Source: Roseobacter sp.
GTDB taxonomy: Bacteria > Pseudomonadota > Alphaproteobacteria > Rhodobacterales > Rhodobacteraceae
Assembly: GCA_002731875.1 (NCBI GenBank)
Contig: PCCY01000004.1
Coordinates: forward strand, 69,291-133,290
Direction: 5' to 3'
Length of the DNA stretch: 64,000 bases
Positions 31,076-39,998 of the stretch are shown here, one piece after another. Positions within the stretch are counted from its first letter, which is position 1. Each line of letters begins with the position of its first letter. Under the pieces are notes generated by a model that made no database searches, was not told the DNA's origin, and saw only the letters and a program-made list of their open reading frames with translations. The translations under genes were made by a program, and so were the position numbers.

Positions 31076-32251
31076 TCATCCTGCCCTTTTTTTGATCACG
31101 GCTTTTGCCGTCTGTCTTGCCAAATGGTCAACTTGGGCGACGTTATCAAGGGTCATGGTGGCATCAATAAGGCCTGTGTCCATAATTAGACCGTCAAGCA
31201 CCTCTTCGACGACCTCTGCCATCTGAGGAAATTGCAGGCGGCCGTCAATAAAACCGTCCAGCGCTATTTCCTTCGCCGCGTTGAAGACGGCACCCGACAT
31301 CCCACCGCGCGCCATCACGTCGCGCGCCAGACGCAACGCTGGCCAGCGCACGTCATCGGGGGCGCGAAATTCAAAGTTACCGATCTTGGCCAGGTCTAAT
31401 CTCTCGACCGGAAGAGACCGCCGGTGGGGATGATGAAGCGCAAAGCCAATGGCGTGGCGCATGTCGGACGGGCCTATATGCGCCATAAGGGCCCCGTCAT
31501 TGAAACCGACCAGCGCATGTATCATGGATTGCGGGTGTATGAGAACTTCGATTTTCTCGGGTGCGATGCCGAAATATTCGCGGGTTTCGATAACCTCCAT
31601 CGCCTTGTTGAACATGGAGGCGCTGTCGATCGTAATGCGTTGGCCCATATCCCAATTGGGGTGACTTGAGGCCTGTGCCAACGTCGCATCCGCAAGCTGG
31701 TCAAGCGGCCAGTCGCGAAATGCCCCACCGCTGGCTGTGATGATGATACGTTCAACCGCGTCGATATCTTCCCCGATCAAGGCCTGGAAGATGGCGGAGT
31801 GTTCACTATCCACCGGCAGGATGTGAGCGTCATTCGCCGCGGCGGTCTCAAGGATCAGCTTGCCCGCACACACCAGCGATTCCTTGTTCGCGAGTGCCAG
31901 GGTTGCCCCTTGCTTCAGGATTTCCACACCCGGTGCCAACCCGGCTGCACCGATGATTGCCGACATCGCCCAATCAACGGGACGGCCCGCCGCTTCCTTG
32001 ATCGCCTGTTCGCCCGCTGCGGCGTCGATGCCCGTACCTGACAGCGCCAAACGCAGATCTTCCAGCAGATGATCGTGCGCGGTCACGGCCACCTGAGCGT
32101 TCAGATCGGTTGCGTCCTGGGCAAGTTGCGCGATGTTGCCGGCACCCGTTAGCGCTACAACATCGTAATCGTCGCGGGCACGCGCGATCAGATCAATCGT
32201 ATTCTGCCCGATAGAGCCTGTGGCCCCAAAGATACTTATCCGCCGCGCCAT
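31076..32251 (-). CDS. dxr: 1-deoxy-D-xylulose 5-phosphate reductoisomerase
   Basis: The 391-residue product is Dxr, second enzyme of the MEP isoprenoid pathway. NADPH site FGATGSIGQNT, ALANKESLVCAG, the metal-binding PVDSEHSAIFQAL and ASGGAFRD motifs, and the SMFNKAMEVIE helix are all present. Coupled to cdsA with a 5-bp gap; its isoprenoid products feed the undecaprenyl synthase further upstream in the same operon. Confidence 0.97.
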   Translation of the reverse strand: MARRISIFGATGSIGQNTIDLIARARDDYDVVALTGAGNIAQLAQDATDLNAQVAVTAHDHLLEDLRLALSGTGIDAAAGEQAIKEAAGRPVDWAMSAIIGAAGLAPGVEILKQGATLALANKESLVCAGKLILETAAANDAHILPVDSEHSAIFQALIGEDIDAVERIIITASGGAFRDWPLDQLADATLAQASSHPNWDMGQRITIDSASMFNKAMEVIETREYFGIAPEKIEVLIHPQSMIHALVGFNDGALMAHIGPSDMRHAIGFALHHPHRRSLPVERLDLAKIGNFEFRAPDDVRWPALRLARDVMARGGMSGAVFNAAKEIALDGFIDGRLQFPQMAEVVEEVLDGLIMDTGLIDATMTLDNVAQVDHLARQTAKAVIKKRAG

Positions 32252-32256
32252 TCTGC

Positions 32257-33051
32257 TTATCCGGCTATCGGTGCGATCGAAAGAAACTGCCCGATGATCA
32301 ACAGGAAGAAAGCCGCCCCCAGCATCCCGTCAAATCGGTCCAACAGACCGCCGTGACCGGGAATCAGATTGGAGCTGTCTTTGACCCCAAGGCGGCGTTT
32401 CATGCCGGATTCGGCCATGTCCCCCATCTGCGATGCCATGGACAAGGCGACAGAGATGCCGATCAGTTGCAAACCCACACCGGTGTTGATCGAGAACAAC
32501 AGCCCCACGAGAGCAGCACCTATCCAACCGGCTACGGTGCCCGACCAGGTTTTCTTGGGGCTGACTCTGGGCCAGAATTTCGGCCCGCCAATCGCGCGAC
32601 CCGCGAAATATCCGACTACATCGGTGACAACCACGACAACGACCAACCACATCAACCAGCCAAGGCCATAGTCGTCGCGCACTTGCACCAGCCCGAAACC
32701 TGCCAAGACAATCAACACGGTGAAGCACATGAATACGGTGCGGTGTTTTTCAAGCAACCCGAACCCGACCAGCGCGGGTGCCAGCAGAACCGGCAGGGCA
32801 AACCCGATGGGTAGATACACGGCGGCAAACGTCGCCCCTGCCACCAGCAGCCCCATCTGAAGCTTGGCACCGGGCCGCTTGGGCGTCAGCATGCCCACCA
32901 GTTCCCATGCCATCAGCCCACAGACGGCCGCGACCAAAATGTGAAACACCCAGCCACCCAGGTAGATCCCGATACCCCCGATGACCACCATCGCCACGCC
33001 GGATGAAACACGTGCCGTCAAGTCTGACCATCTTTCCGATGATTGCGTCAT
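32257..33051 (-). CDS. cdsA: Phosphatidate cytidylyltransferase
   Basis: The 264-residue product is a polytopic membrane protein with the CdsA signature in the C-terminal half (DMAESGMKRRLGVKDSSNLIPGHGGLLDRFDG). It makes CDP-diacylglycerol for phospholipid synthesis. Around eight hydrophobic helices precede the signature. Placed between uppS and dxr, the conserved proteobacterial order. Confidence 0.95.
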   Translation of the reverse strand: MTQSSERWSDLTARVSSGVAMVVIGGIGIYLGGWVFHILVAAVCGLMAWELVGMLTPKRPGAKLQMGLLVAGATFAAVYLPIGFALPVLLAPALVGFGLLEKHRTVFMCFTVLIVLAGFGLVQVRDDYGLGWLMWLVVVVVVTDVVGYFAGRAIGGPKFWPRVSPKKTWSGTVAGWIGAALVGLLFSINTGVGLQLIGISVALSMASQMGDMAESGMKRRLGVKDSSNLIPGHGGLLDRFDGMLGAAFFLLIIGQFLSIAPIAG

Positions 33052-33073
33052 TATGCACCTCTTACGCGGATGA

Positions 33074-33814
33074 TCATTTCTTCACCCCGCCAAAACGTCT
33101 GTCCCGCCCCCCGAAAGAGGCGCACAGCGCACCAAATTCGGCCTTCGAGAAATCCGGCCACAGCGTGTCGATGAATTCGTACTCCGCATAGGCTGACTGC
33201 CACAGTAGAAAATTCGATATCCGTGCCTCTCCGCTGGTGCGAATGACCAGATCCGGGTCCGGCAGCACCCGTGTATCCAGATAACGCGGCAGGGTTTCTT
33301 CATCGATTTCGTCGGGATCAAGCAGCCCTGACGCCACATCCTGCGCTAAACGCTGCGTGGCCCGCGCGACCTCGTCACGTCCACCGTAGTTCAGGGCGAT
33401 GGTCAAGTTCACCCGGCTATTGGTCTCGGTTTCTTGCTCGAGTTCTGTCATGAGCCTGATCAGCTTGGCATCCAATCTGACACGATCCCCGATAAACCGC
33501 ACGCGCACGCCCTCGGCTTTCAAAGCGCGGGTTTCCTTGGCGATATAGCGGCGAAACAGGCTCATCAAACCGGCAACCTCGACCTGGGTGCGCTTCCAGT
33601 TTTCCGTAGAAAAGGCGAATATCGTCAGATATTCGACGCCGAAATCCGGACATGCCTCGACGATCTCGCGGACCCGTTTCGCCCCGGCATGATGGCCAAA
33701 CAGCCTGGGGCGCCCTCTTTGCGTCGCCCAACGACCATTGCCGTCCATGATGATTGCCACATGCCGCGGCGCCCCTGACACCAGTTCTGACGTTGGGGAG
33801 GACGCTGCGGACAT
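33074..33814 (-). CDS. uppS: Undecaprenyl diphosphate synthase
   Basis: The 246-residue product is a cis-prenyltransferase: HVAIIMDGNGRWAT with the catalytic Asp, YLTIFAFSTENWKR, and the C-terminal DLVIRTSGEARISNFLLWQSAYAE. It makes the carrier lipid for peptidoglycan and LPS O-antigen. The ATG at 33814 overlaps the frr stop (TGATG); a TTG directly upstream is less likely. Confidence 0.96.
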   Translation of the reverse strand: MSAASSPTSELVSGAPRHVAIIMDGNGRWATQRGRPRLFGHHAGAKRVREIVEACPDFGVEYLTIFAFSTENWKRTQVEVAGLMSLFRRYIAKETRALKAEGVRVRFIGDRVRLDAKLIRLMTELEQETETNSRVNLTIALNYGGRDEVARATQRLAQDVASGLLDPDEIDEETLPRYLDTRVLPDPDLVIRTSGEARISNFLLWQSAYAEYEFIDTLWPDFSKAEFGALCASFGGRDRRFGGVKK

Positions 33815-34377
33815 CAAACTTGCATGATCTCAGCTTGCTTGGATTCAAGCTGCTCATCTATGAGGGCAATAAACCGGTTGGTGAGATCCTGCACTTCGCT
33901 TTCCCAGACCTTCTGATCATCCTCGGACATCCCATCGGCCTTGGCCTTCTTGATTTGATCCATGCCGTCGCGTCGGATGTTACGGATCGAAACGCGCGCA
34001 TGTTCGGCATACTGACCGGCAACCTTGGTCAGTTGTGTCCGGCGTTCTTCGTTCAGCTCGGGGATGGGCAGCATGATGATTGTGCCATTGAGCTGCGGGT
34101 TGATACCAAGACCGGATTCGCGGATCGCCTTTTCAACCTTGCCGACAAGACCCTTGTCCCACACGTTTATCGTAACCATGCGTGGTTCGGGCACGTTTAC
34201 CGTTCCGACCTGGTTGATCGGCGTTTTGCTACCATAGGCGTCCACCATGATCGGTTCCAGCATCGACGCAGACGCCCGTCCGGTGCGAAGGGACGCGAAT
34301 TCGGTGCGCAGTGACGATATGGCACCGTCCATGCGTCGCTCAAGATCGTCTGTATCCAGCATAAAATCGTCTGACAT
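33814..34377 (-). CDS. frr: Ribosome recycling factor
   Basis: The 187-residue product is [32 protein letters not shown] in the first helix, then [20 protein letters not shown] and the long C-terminal helices. With EF-G it splits post-termination ribosomes. Length and motifs are standard. It follows pyrH in the usual order with a 98-bp gap. Confidence 0.97.
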   Translation of the reverse strand: MSDDFMLDTDDLERRMDGAISSLRTEFASLRTGRASASMLEPIMVDAYGSKTPINQVGTVNVPEPRMVTINVWDKGLVGKVEKAIRESGLGINPQLNGTIIMLPIPELNEERRTQLTKVAGQYAEHARVSIRNIRRDGMDQIKKAKADGMSEDDQKVWESEVQDLTNRFIALIDEQLESKQAEIMQV

Positions 34378-34475
34378 GATGTCCTCGGTCGGTTGGTAAC
34401 TGTGTAAATCTGGGTCGATATAGCGCTATCGGGTCCCAGATGTATAGGGAAACGCGTATATCTTGGGTGGGCGGC

Positions 34476-35204
34476 TTAACCTTGTACCCGCGTATAAGTG
34501 CCCTGCCCCGCTAGTATGCCACGAAACCCGCCTGGCTCGTCGAGCGAAAATACGATGATCGGCAGATTGTTGTCGCGCGCCAGCGCGATCGCCGATGCGT
34601 CCATGACACCCAGGCGCTTTTGCAGCACGTCGTCATAACTGACGGTATCGTATCGCTTGGCATCCGCATGTTTCGCAGGGTCCTTATCGTATACGCCGTC
34701 AACCTTCGTACCCTTGAAGATCGCTTCGCAGGCCATTTCATTGGCACGCAGGGTCGCGGCGGTATCGGTCGTGAAATACGGGTTGCCGGTACCGGCGGCA
34801 AAGATGCAGACCCGCTTTTTTTCCAGATGTCGCACCGCGCGCCGGCGGATGTACGGTTCGGCGACCTCGTTCATGGTGATCGCGGAAATGACGCGGGTGT
34901 GAATACCCAGTTCTTCCAGCGCCGACTGCATCGCCAATGCGTTCATCACCGTGGCCAGCATCCCCATGTAGTCTGCCGTTGTTCTCTCCATCCCCTGCGC
35001 CGAACCTTGCAAACCACGGAAAATATTTCCGCCGCCAATGACCATGCAGATCTCGACGCCCAAGTCATGAACGGTTTTGACCTCGTTGGCGATACGCTGG
35101 ACAGTCGGCGGGTGCAGCCCAAACCCCAGATCGCCCATCAATGCTTCTCCCGAGATCTTTAGCATAACGCGCTTGAATGTCACGTTGGGGAGACTGTCGG
35201 TCAT
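34476..35204 (-). CDS. pyrH: UMP kinase
   Basis: The 242-residue product is bacterial UMP kinase of the amino-acid-kinase fold: [13 protein letters not shown] near the start, [11 protein letters not shown], and the [18 protein letters not shown] motif near residue 160. It converts UMP to UDP. The ATG at 35204 has an AAAGG ribosome binding site 5 bp upstream; an ATG at 35219 lacks one. Confidence 0.96.
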   Translation of the reverse strand: MTDSLPNVTFKRVMLKISGEALMGDLGFGLHPPTVQRIANEVKTVHDLGVEICMVIGGGNIFRGLQGSAQGMERTTADYMGMLATVMNALAMQSALEELGIHTRVISAITMNEVAEPYIRRRAVRHLEKKRVCIFAAGTGNPYFTTDTAATLRANEMACEAIFKGTKVDGVYDKDPAKHADAKRYDTVSYDDVLQKRLGVMDASAIALARDNNLPIIVFSLDEPGGFRGILAGQGTYTRVQG

Positions 35205-35304
35205 AGGAGCACCTTTCATCGGTGGCTTGGGGGTTTTCTTTGAGCCGTAAAATGTCGCAAATAGCGAAAAGGTTCAATGCTCCGTCAAAGGTTCGCGTAA
35301 AGAA

Positions 35305-36201
35305 ATGCCTAATGCTCTGCTGAACAAGTCATCCGATGTGTTGGATGTTGTCGATCCGAATACACCGGTATTGATCGCAGGACCCACGGCGTCCGGAAAA
35401 TCGGCATTGGCGCTGGCGATCGCACAGGCTCAGGGCGGGGTGATCGTGAACGCGGACGCCAGCCAAGTCTATGATTGCTGGCGCGTGATCTCGGCCCGTC
35501 CGTCGAAACAGGAAGTCGCGCAGGTGCCGCATCTTCTTTATGGGCATGTCGACGCAACATCAATTTATTCTGTGGGGCATTGGTTGCGCGAGGTCACACA
35601 GATACTGACCCAGGATCAAAGGCCGATCATCGTCGGCGGTACCGGACTGTACTTCAATGCGCTCACCGCAGGACTGGCCGATATCCCACCGGTGCCGGAC
35701 GCGGTGCGCAGCCAGGCCAGTTCCACCCATATCGACGATATGATCGCAGGACTGGACCCGGAGACGGCCGGACGGATTGATCTTAACAACCCCAGACGGG
35801 TGCAACGGGCGTGGGAGGTGCTTGCGGCGACGGGGCGCGGGTTGGCTGACTGGCAAGACAGTACCCCCCCGCCGCTACTGGCGTTGAACCGCTGCCACGC
35901 GATTGCGGTTCACGCCGACAAGGAATGGTTGAACAGAAGGATCATTCGCCGCTTTGACCAGATGCTTGAACAAGGCGCGTTAGACGAAGTTGCCGCTGTG
36001 CTTGAGACCTATAATCCGACGTTGCCAGCACATCAGGCAATAGGTGTACCAGAACTGATTTGCTACTTAAGAGGGAAACTTACACTTGACGTGGCGCGCT
36101 TGGATGCAATCATAGCGACACGGCAATATGCCAAACGGCAAAGAACATGGTTACGAAAAAACACGACTAATTGGTTAGAGTATTCGCCGCACGGACAGTA
36201 G
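35305..36201 (+). CDS. miaA: tRNA dimethylallyltransferase
   Basis: The 298-residue product is MiaA, which adds a dimethylallyl group to A37 of tRNAs reading UNN codons. P-loop [29 protein letters not shown], and the later [19 protein letters not shown] and [14 protein letters not shown] motifs are present. Divergent from pyrH. Its prenyl donor comes from the isoprenoid pathway encoded in the neighbouring block. Confidence 0.95.
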   Translation: MPNALLNKSSDVLDVVDPNTPVLIAGPTASGKSALALAIAQAQGGVIVNADASQVYDCWRVISARPSKQEVAQVPHLLYGHVDATSIYSVGHWLREVTQILTQDQRPIIVGGTGLYFNALTAGLADIPPVPDAVRSQASSTHIDDMIAGLDPETAGRIDLNNPRRVQRAWEVLAATGRGLADWQDSTPPPLLALNRCHAIAVHADKEWLNRRIIRRFDQMLEQGALDEVAAVLETYNPTLPAHQAIGVPELICYLRGKLTLDVARLDAIIATRQYAKRQRTWLRKNTTNWLEYSPHGQ

Positions 36202-36259
36202 CATGGGTGTAACATACGAGATGGGTATTTTCTTTAAATGTGAATATTTATGAATTTCA

Positions 36260-37075
36260 TTGCGTTTATACGACGAGCTTTCACTTGTGATCCCTGATGC
36301 TATCGAAGTTTTGACGCTTGCCCAGCTGTCCCGCGGTCAGGAATGGCGGATACAGTTATGCCATGACCACCCTGCTCACCTGCTGATATGGATTACCCGC
36401 GGTCAGGGGTTGCTGCAATTGGACGGCCAAAGGCGCGGATTGGGGACGCATAATGCTGTTTTCGTCCCCGCGCACGCATTGTTTTCTATCGACATCGGGC
36501 GGCAGGGTATTGGGCATGCTGTGGTGATACCCGAGGGAACGCCTTTGCGCCTGCCCCAGATGCCCCGGCATCTGCGTATTCGCGACGTTCAGGTGCAAAC
36601 CGAGCTTACAGGTCTGGTCGAGGCCGCACAGCGCGAACAGCAAGCAAAACGTTCGCTGTCACACGATGCAATCGAAGGCTACGCGGCCCTAATGTCAGTG
36701 TGGTTAAGACGCCAGATCATGCAGGATGAGCACATTCCCCCCAGACGCAACGCTGGCGCGCGATTAAGCGCACGATTTTGCCAGATGGTATCGGACCGGT
36801 TTGCCACGGGCGCCCCTATGGCCGCCTATGCCCAATCGCTTGATGTCACGCCGACTCACCTGACCCGGGCCGTGAAATCTGCCACTGGCAAAACAGCGGC
36901 GGATATACTGACTGAACGCGTTGTGCATGAAGCACGAAATTTGCTGACGACGACGGATCATTCGGCCCAGGACATCGCACGACATCTGGGATTCGGGTCC
37001 GCGGCCTATTTCACGCGGTACATCCAGCACCACACCGGTCAGCTTCCCAGCAAGCTGCGCAAACCGAAACCATGA
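36260..37075 (+). CDS. AraC family transcriptional regulator
   Basis: The 271-residue product has a cupin-like N-terminal sensing part (ITRGQGLLQLDGQRRGLG; VFVPAHALFSIDIG) and a C-terminal AraC double helix-turn-helix (YAQSLDVTPTHLTRAVKSATGKTAADIL; DIARHLGFGSAAYFTRYIQHHTGQLPS). The start is uncertain: the frame opens with a TTG at 36260 and a GTG follows near 36287; no ATG is available. The upstream gene is miaA; an 8-bp inverted repeat in the downstream gap could be its operator for the ABC operon. Confidence 0.85.
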   Translation: MRLYDELSLVIPDAIEVLTLAQLSRGQEWRIQLCHDHPAHLLIWITRGQGLLQLDGQRRGLGTHNAVFVPAHALFSIDIGRQGIGHAVVIPEGTPLRLPQMPRHLRIRDVQVQTELTGLVEAAQREQQAKRSLSHDAIEGYAALMSVWLRRQIMQDEHIPPRRNAGARLSARFCQMVSDRFATGAPMAAYAQSLDVTPTHLTRAVKSATGKTAADILTERVVHEARNLLTTTDHSAQDIARHLGFGSAAYFTRYIQHHTGQLPSKLRKPKP

Positions 37076-37101
37076 TCGAAACCTGCCGGCGCGCGCGCGA
37101 A

Positions 37102-37141
37102 AATGTCGCTTTTCCATCATGAAAGCGCAAAACGCGACATT
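37102..37141. promoter_or_regulatory. Inverted repeat downstream of the AraC gene, possible operator
   Basis: AATGTCGC (37102-37109) and GCGACATT (37134-37141) are perfect 8-bp inverted arms with a 24-bp spacer. The position between the AraC regulator and the ABC operon fits an operator, but a weak hairpin ending the AraC mRNA is an alternative. Confidence 0.35.
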
Positions 37142-37180
37142 GACCTTCGCTGCGATCTGGTGCCTCATGGCTGTCACAAC

Positions 37181-37208
37181 AAAAAAAGCGTCCCGCACAT
37201 ACGGGACG
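37181..37208 (-). terminator. Rho-independent terminator facing leftward
   Basis: A 7-bp perfect stem with a 6-nt loop is followed by CTTTTTTT on the minus strand. It does not fit the rightward AraC gene, as no T-run follows on the plus strand. Confidence 0.8.
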
Positions 37209-37300
37209 ACAAGGGAAAGTGGCAGCGCGTTTACCCAGGTCCGATCCTGGGTCGCATTGCACCATAAACGAGCCAAGAACGCGACGCGCCCCAGTGCCTG
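37181..37300 (-). ncRNA. Candidate small RNA antisense to the ABC operon leader
   Basis: On the minus strand a textbook terminator (stem CGTCCCG / CGGGACG, 37208-37189, then a C and seven T residues to 37181) has no protein gene upstream of it. A further perfect 7-bp hairpin (ACCCAGG / CCTGGGT, 37233-37252) precedes it. A TTGACA box lies at 37320-37315, without a clear -10. The transcript would be about 100 nt and overlap the 5' leader of the permease gene at 37336. The 5' end given is approximate. Confidence 0.45.
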
Positions 37301-37335
37301 CGGGAGATGCAACGTGTCAACAGCAGGGATATTCC

Positions 37336-38421
37336 ATGGGTGTATTCATACTTCGTCGTTTGGGCGTCATACTTCTAACGGCGTTCTGCCTGACTTTCAT
37401 CGTGTTCTGGTTGACAAATCTGTACCCGAATCTGGAAAAACTGGCGAAGACCCAAGGTAACTTTCGCATGTCTGACGAAGCGGTCGCCAGCTATCTGGGC
37501 AATCGGGGTTATCTGGAACCAACACCGCTGAAGTTCGGGCAATGGTTGGGGGTGGTCCCGGGCTGGGTCACCGAAACCCAGGACGGCAAGGTTTTCGGCC
37601 GCTGTTTTCAGGACGGAACTCCGGTGGCAGAGCGCCCGAAATTCTGCGGTATCTTGCAAGGCGACTGGGGTTATTCCACGGTATTCAAGGAAGACGTAGG
37701 GCCGACCGTGATCAAGCGATTGGGCTTGACCGGCAAGCTGATGTTCTTTGTTCTGCTTCTGATGGTCCCGTCTGCATTGATTGTAGGGGTTCTGGCTGGC
37801 ATGCGCGAGGGGACCCGGCTTGATCGGTCCCTGTCGACCTTTTCGATCGCCACCACCGCCACCCCCGAATATGTTTCCGGTGTGATCTTTATCGCGGTTC
37901 TCGCGTCATCGAAATTCGGCTTGTCACCCCTGCTGGCGGAATGGGGATGGATCGACAGCAAAACCCTGTTCCTCGGCTCTGCGACGAGCGCGATGAAAGA
38001 CGCGACCTTTTGGAACTTCTTTCTGCCGGTCCTGACGATCTCTTTGTACGGGATGGGATATATCGCACGTATGACACGAGCGTCGATGACCGAAGTCATG
38101 ACAGCGCAGTATATTCGTACCGCACGGTTAAAGGGCGTCAAGTTCAGCAACATCGTTATGAAACATGCGCTAAGAAACGCTCTTATCGCTCCGTTCACCG
38201 TCATCATGTTGCAGATACCGTGGCTGCTGAACGGGGTGGTCATCGTAGAAACCTTGTTCAACTACAAAGGTTTCGGCTGGCTTTTGGTGCAGGCGGCGTC
38301 AAATAACGATATCGAACTGTTGCTGGCGGTTTCTGTCGTGTCGGTTGTGGTGGTGCTGGCGACGCAGCTGATCTCGGATATCGGCTATGTTCTTTTGAAT
38401 CCGCGCATCCGCATTACCTAA
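37336..38421 (+). CDS. ABC transporter permease, oligopeptide type (DppB-like)
   Basis: The 361-residue product starts at MGVFILRRLGVILL (first membrane helix) and has the C-terminal permease core with RMTRASMTEVMTAQYIRTARLKGV, the EAA-type coupling motif, and VVIVETLFNYKGFGWLL. Between the first helix and the core is a roughly 120-residue periplasmic region containing several cysteines. It is the first of three ABC genes on this strand. The ORF extends upstream to 37219 but that part has no homology and overlaps the candidate sRNA. Confidence 0.9.
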   Translation: MGVFILRRLGVILLTAFCLTFIVFWLTNLYPNLEKLAKTQGNFRMSDEAVASYLGNRGYLEPTPLKFGQWLGVVPGWVTETQDGKVFGRCFQDGTPVAERPKFCGILQGDWGYSTVFKEDVGPTVIKRLGLTGKLMFFVLLLMVPSALIVGVLAGMREGTRLDRSLSTFSIATTATPEYVSGVIFIAVLASSKFGLSPLLAEWGWIDSKTLFLGSATSAMKDATFWNFFLPVLTISLYGMGYIARMTRASMTEVMTAQYIRTARLKGVKFSNIVMKHALRNALIAPFTVIMLQIPWLLNGVVIVETLFNYKGFGWLLVQAASNNDIELLLAVSVVSVVVVLATQLISDIGYVLLNPRIRIT

Positions 38422-38436
38422 GGAAAGGGCAAGGGC

Positions 38437-39899
38437 ATGGAAGCTTTGACATGGACAGGCGCGCTGACTTGGCTGAACCCGATCCTGGGACTGTCCGCTG
38501 CGATCATGGTGGCGGCATATACCGCGCAGATCGTGGTGTCGGTCATGCCCCGTGCCGGCCTTCGGTCGGCGGGGGGGACGTGGCGAGCGTGGATCGAGGC
38601 CCAGGGGGAGTGTTCGCCAAAACCGGGAGCTACGCTTTTCGGGCAAGTATCGTGCTGATTTTGATCTACGTGCTGGCAGGTATCTTCGTCGGACCGACGG
38701 CAGGCATCGTGGGGGCGATTTCGCGTCAGCTCCTGCCGGTGTGGCTGGCCCTGGTCGTTACGTTCGCGGTCTCGGTGGTTTTCAAGCGCAAGCTGGGTCT
38801 TTACGGTAAACTCTTTGACAGCACCGTCGGAATGATCGGCTTTGCCCTGGTCATGTTCTGGGTATTCACGGGAATATTCGGAGGCGTCTTTGATGTTCTG
38901 GTGACCCACGACAGCCTAAGCCAGGTGTCGGGGATGAAAAACAAGCTGCCCGGCACGCCCCTGGCACGGGCCGACGCGACCGACTATCCTTGGTTCCTGC
39001 TTGGGGGGGATAACCTGGCGCGCGACGTGTTCAGCAGGTTGATCAAGGGATCGTGGGTCGTGATCCAGATCGCGCCGATGGCGACGATTTTTGCCTTTAT
39101 GGTTGGCATCACGCTTGGCCTGCCGGCGGGATATTACGGCGGAAAGCTCGATGTGTTCCTGAGCTTTCTGGCCAACCTCATCCTGGCGTTTCCGGTGATA
39201 TTGATCTTTTATCTCCTCGTCACGCCCGAGATCGTGCTGACAGGGTTGCCAAGTTATATGGCCATCGTCTTGTTCATCTTCCCGTTGGTGTTTGTCGCGG
39301 TTCTTTTGAATTCGCGCTATTACACCCAGCCGTCCGTCCGCACGCCGGTATTGATTGCGGTGCTGGGATTGTTCGGGTGGCTCTATCTGTCGATGATATC
39401 GAACGACGGGGCCCTGGTGAAAACCAGTACTTACGATATCCCCGGTCTGCCCGCATTTCTTGATCTGTTTGACATCGGCCCTGGCCTTCTGGTGGTTTTT
39501 GTCGCTGTGGTTTTTGTCAATGCACCCACGGTGTTTCGTATCGTTCGCGGGCTGGCGCTGGACATCAAAACCCGCGACTACGTTGCCGCCGCGCAGACCC
39601 GGGGCGAAGGACCTTGGTATATCATGCTATGGGAGATCCTGCCCAATGCGCGGGGACCGCTGATCGTCGATTTCTGCCTGCGCATTGGCTACACGACCAT
39701 ATTATTGGGAACGTTGGGTTTTTTCGGGTTGGGACTGGAATCCGAAAGCCCTGATTGGGGAACGACGATCAACGCGGGGCGGCGGTTGCTGTCGCTGTAC
39801 CCCCATGCCGCAATCGTGCCGGCCCTGGCATTGTTGAGCCTGGTTCTGGGGCTCAACCTATTGGCCGATGGATTGCGAGAAGAAAGTTTGCGGGATTGA
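38437..39899 (+). pseudogene. ABC transporter permease (DppC-like), -1 frameshift at a G5 run
   Basis: The C-terminal part is in one frame (up to 39899) and contains the permease core (DYVAAAQTRGEGPWYIMLWEILPNARG, the coupling motif). Its N-terminus in that frame is non-hydrophobic and implausible. The neighbouring frame from ATG 38437, with a good ribosome binding site (AAGGAAAGGG), encodes a proper membrane start (WLNPILGLSAAIMVAAY ... GGTWRAWIEAQG) and flows into the second frame at the G run 38604-38608. One added G would give 487 residues. This permease also has an unusually long periplasmic insert in the middle. Confidence 0.8.
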
Positions 39900-39911
39900 G
39901 TGAGGCGTTGA

Positions 39912-39957
39912 TCCCGGGGGCCAGCCCCCGGACCCCCGGAGTTTACGGGCAAAATGA
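39912..39957. repeat. Dispersed intergenic hairpin element, copy 2
   Basis: CCGGGGGC-CA-GCCCCCGG forms an 8-bp hairpin, followed by ACCCCCGGAGTTTACGGGCAAAATG. This layout matches copy 1 near 23080-23124. It separates the second permease from the ATPase gene. Confidence 0.5.
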
Positions 39958-39998
39958 AAACAGTCGGTGTGGTTCATTGATGGTGAGGAGCGGTGAAG

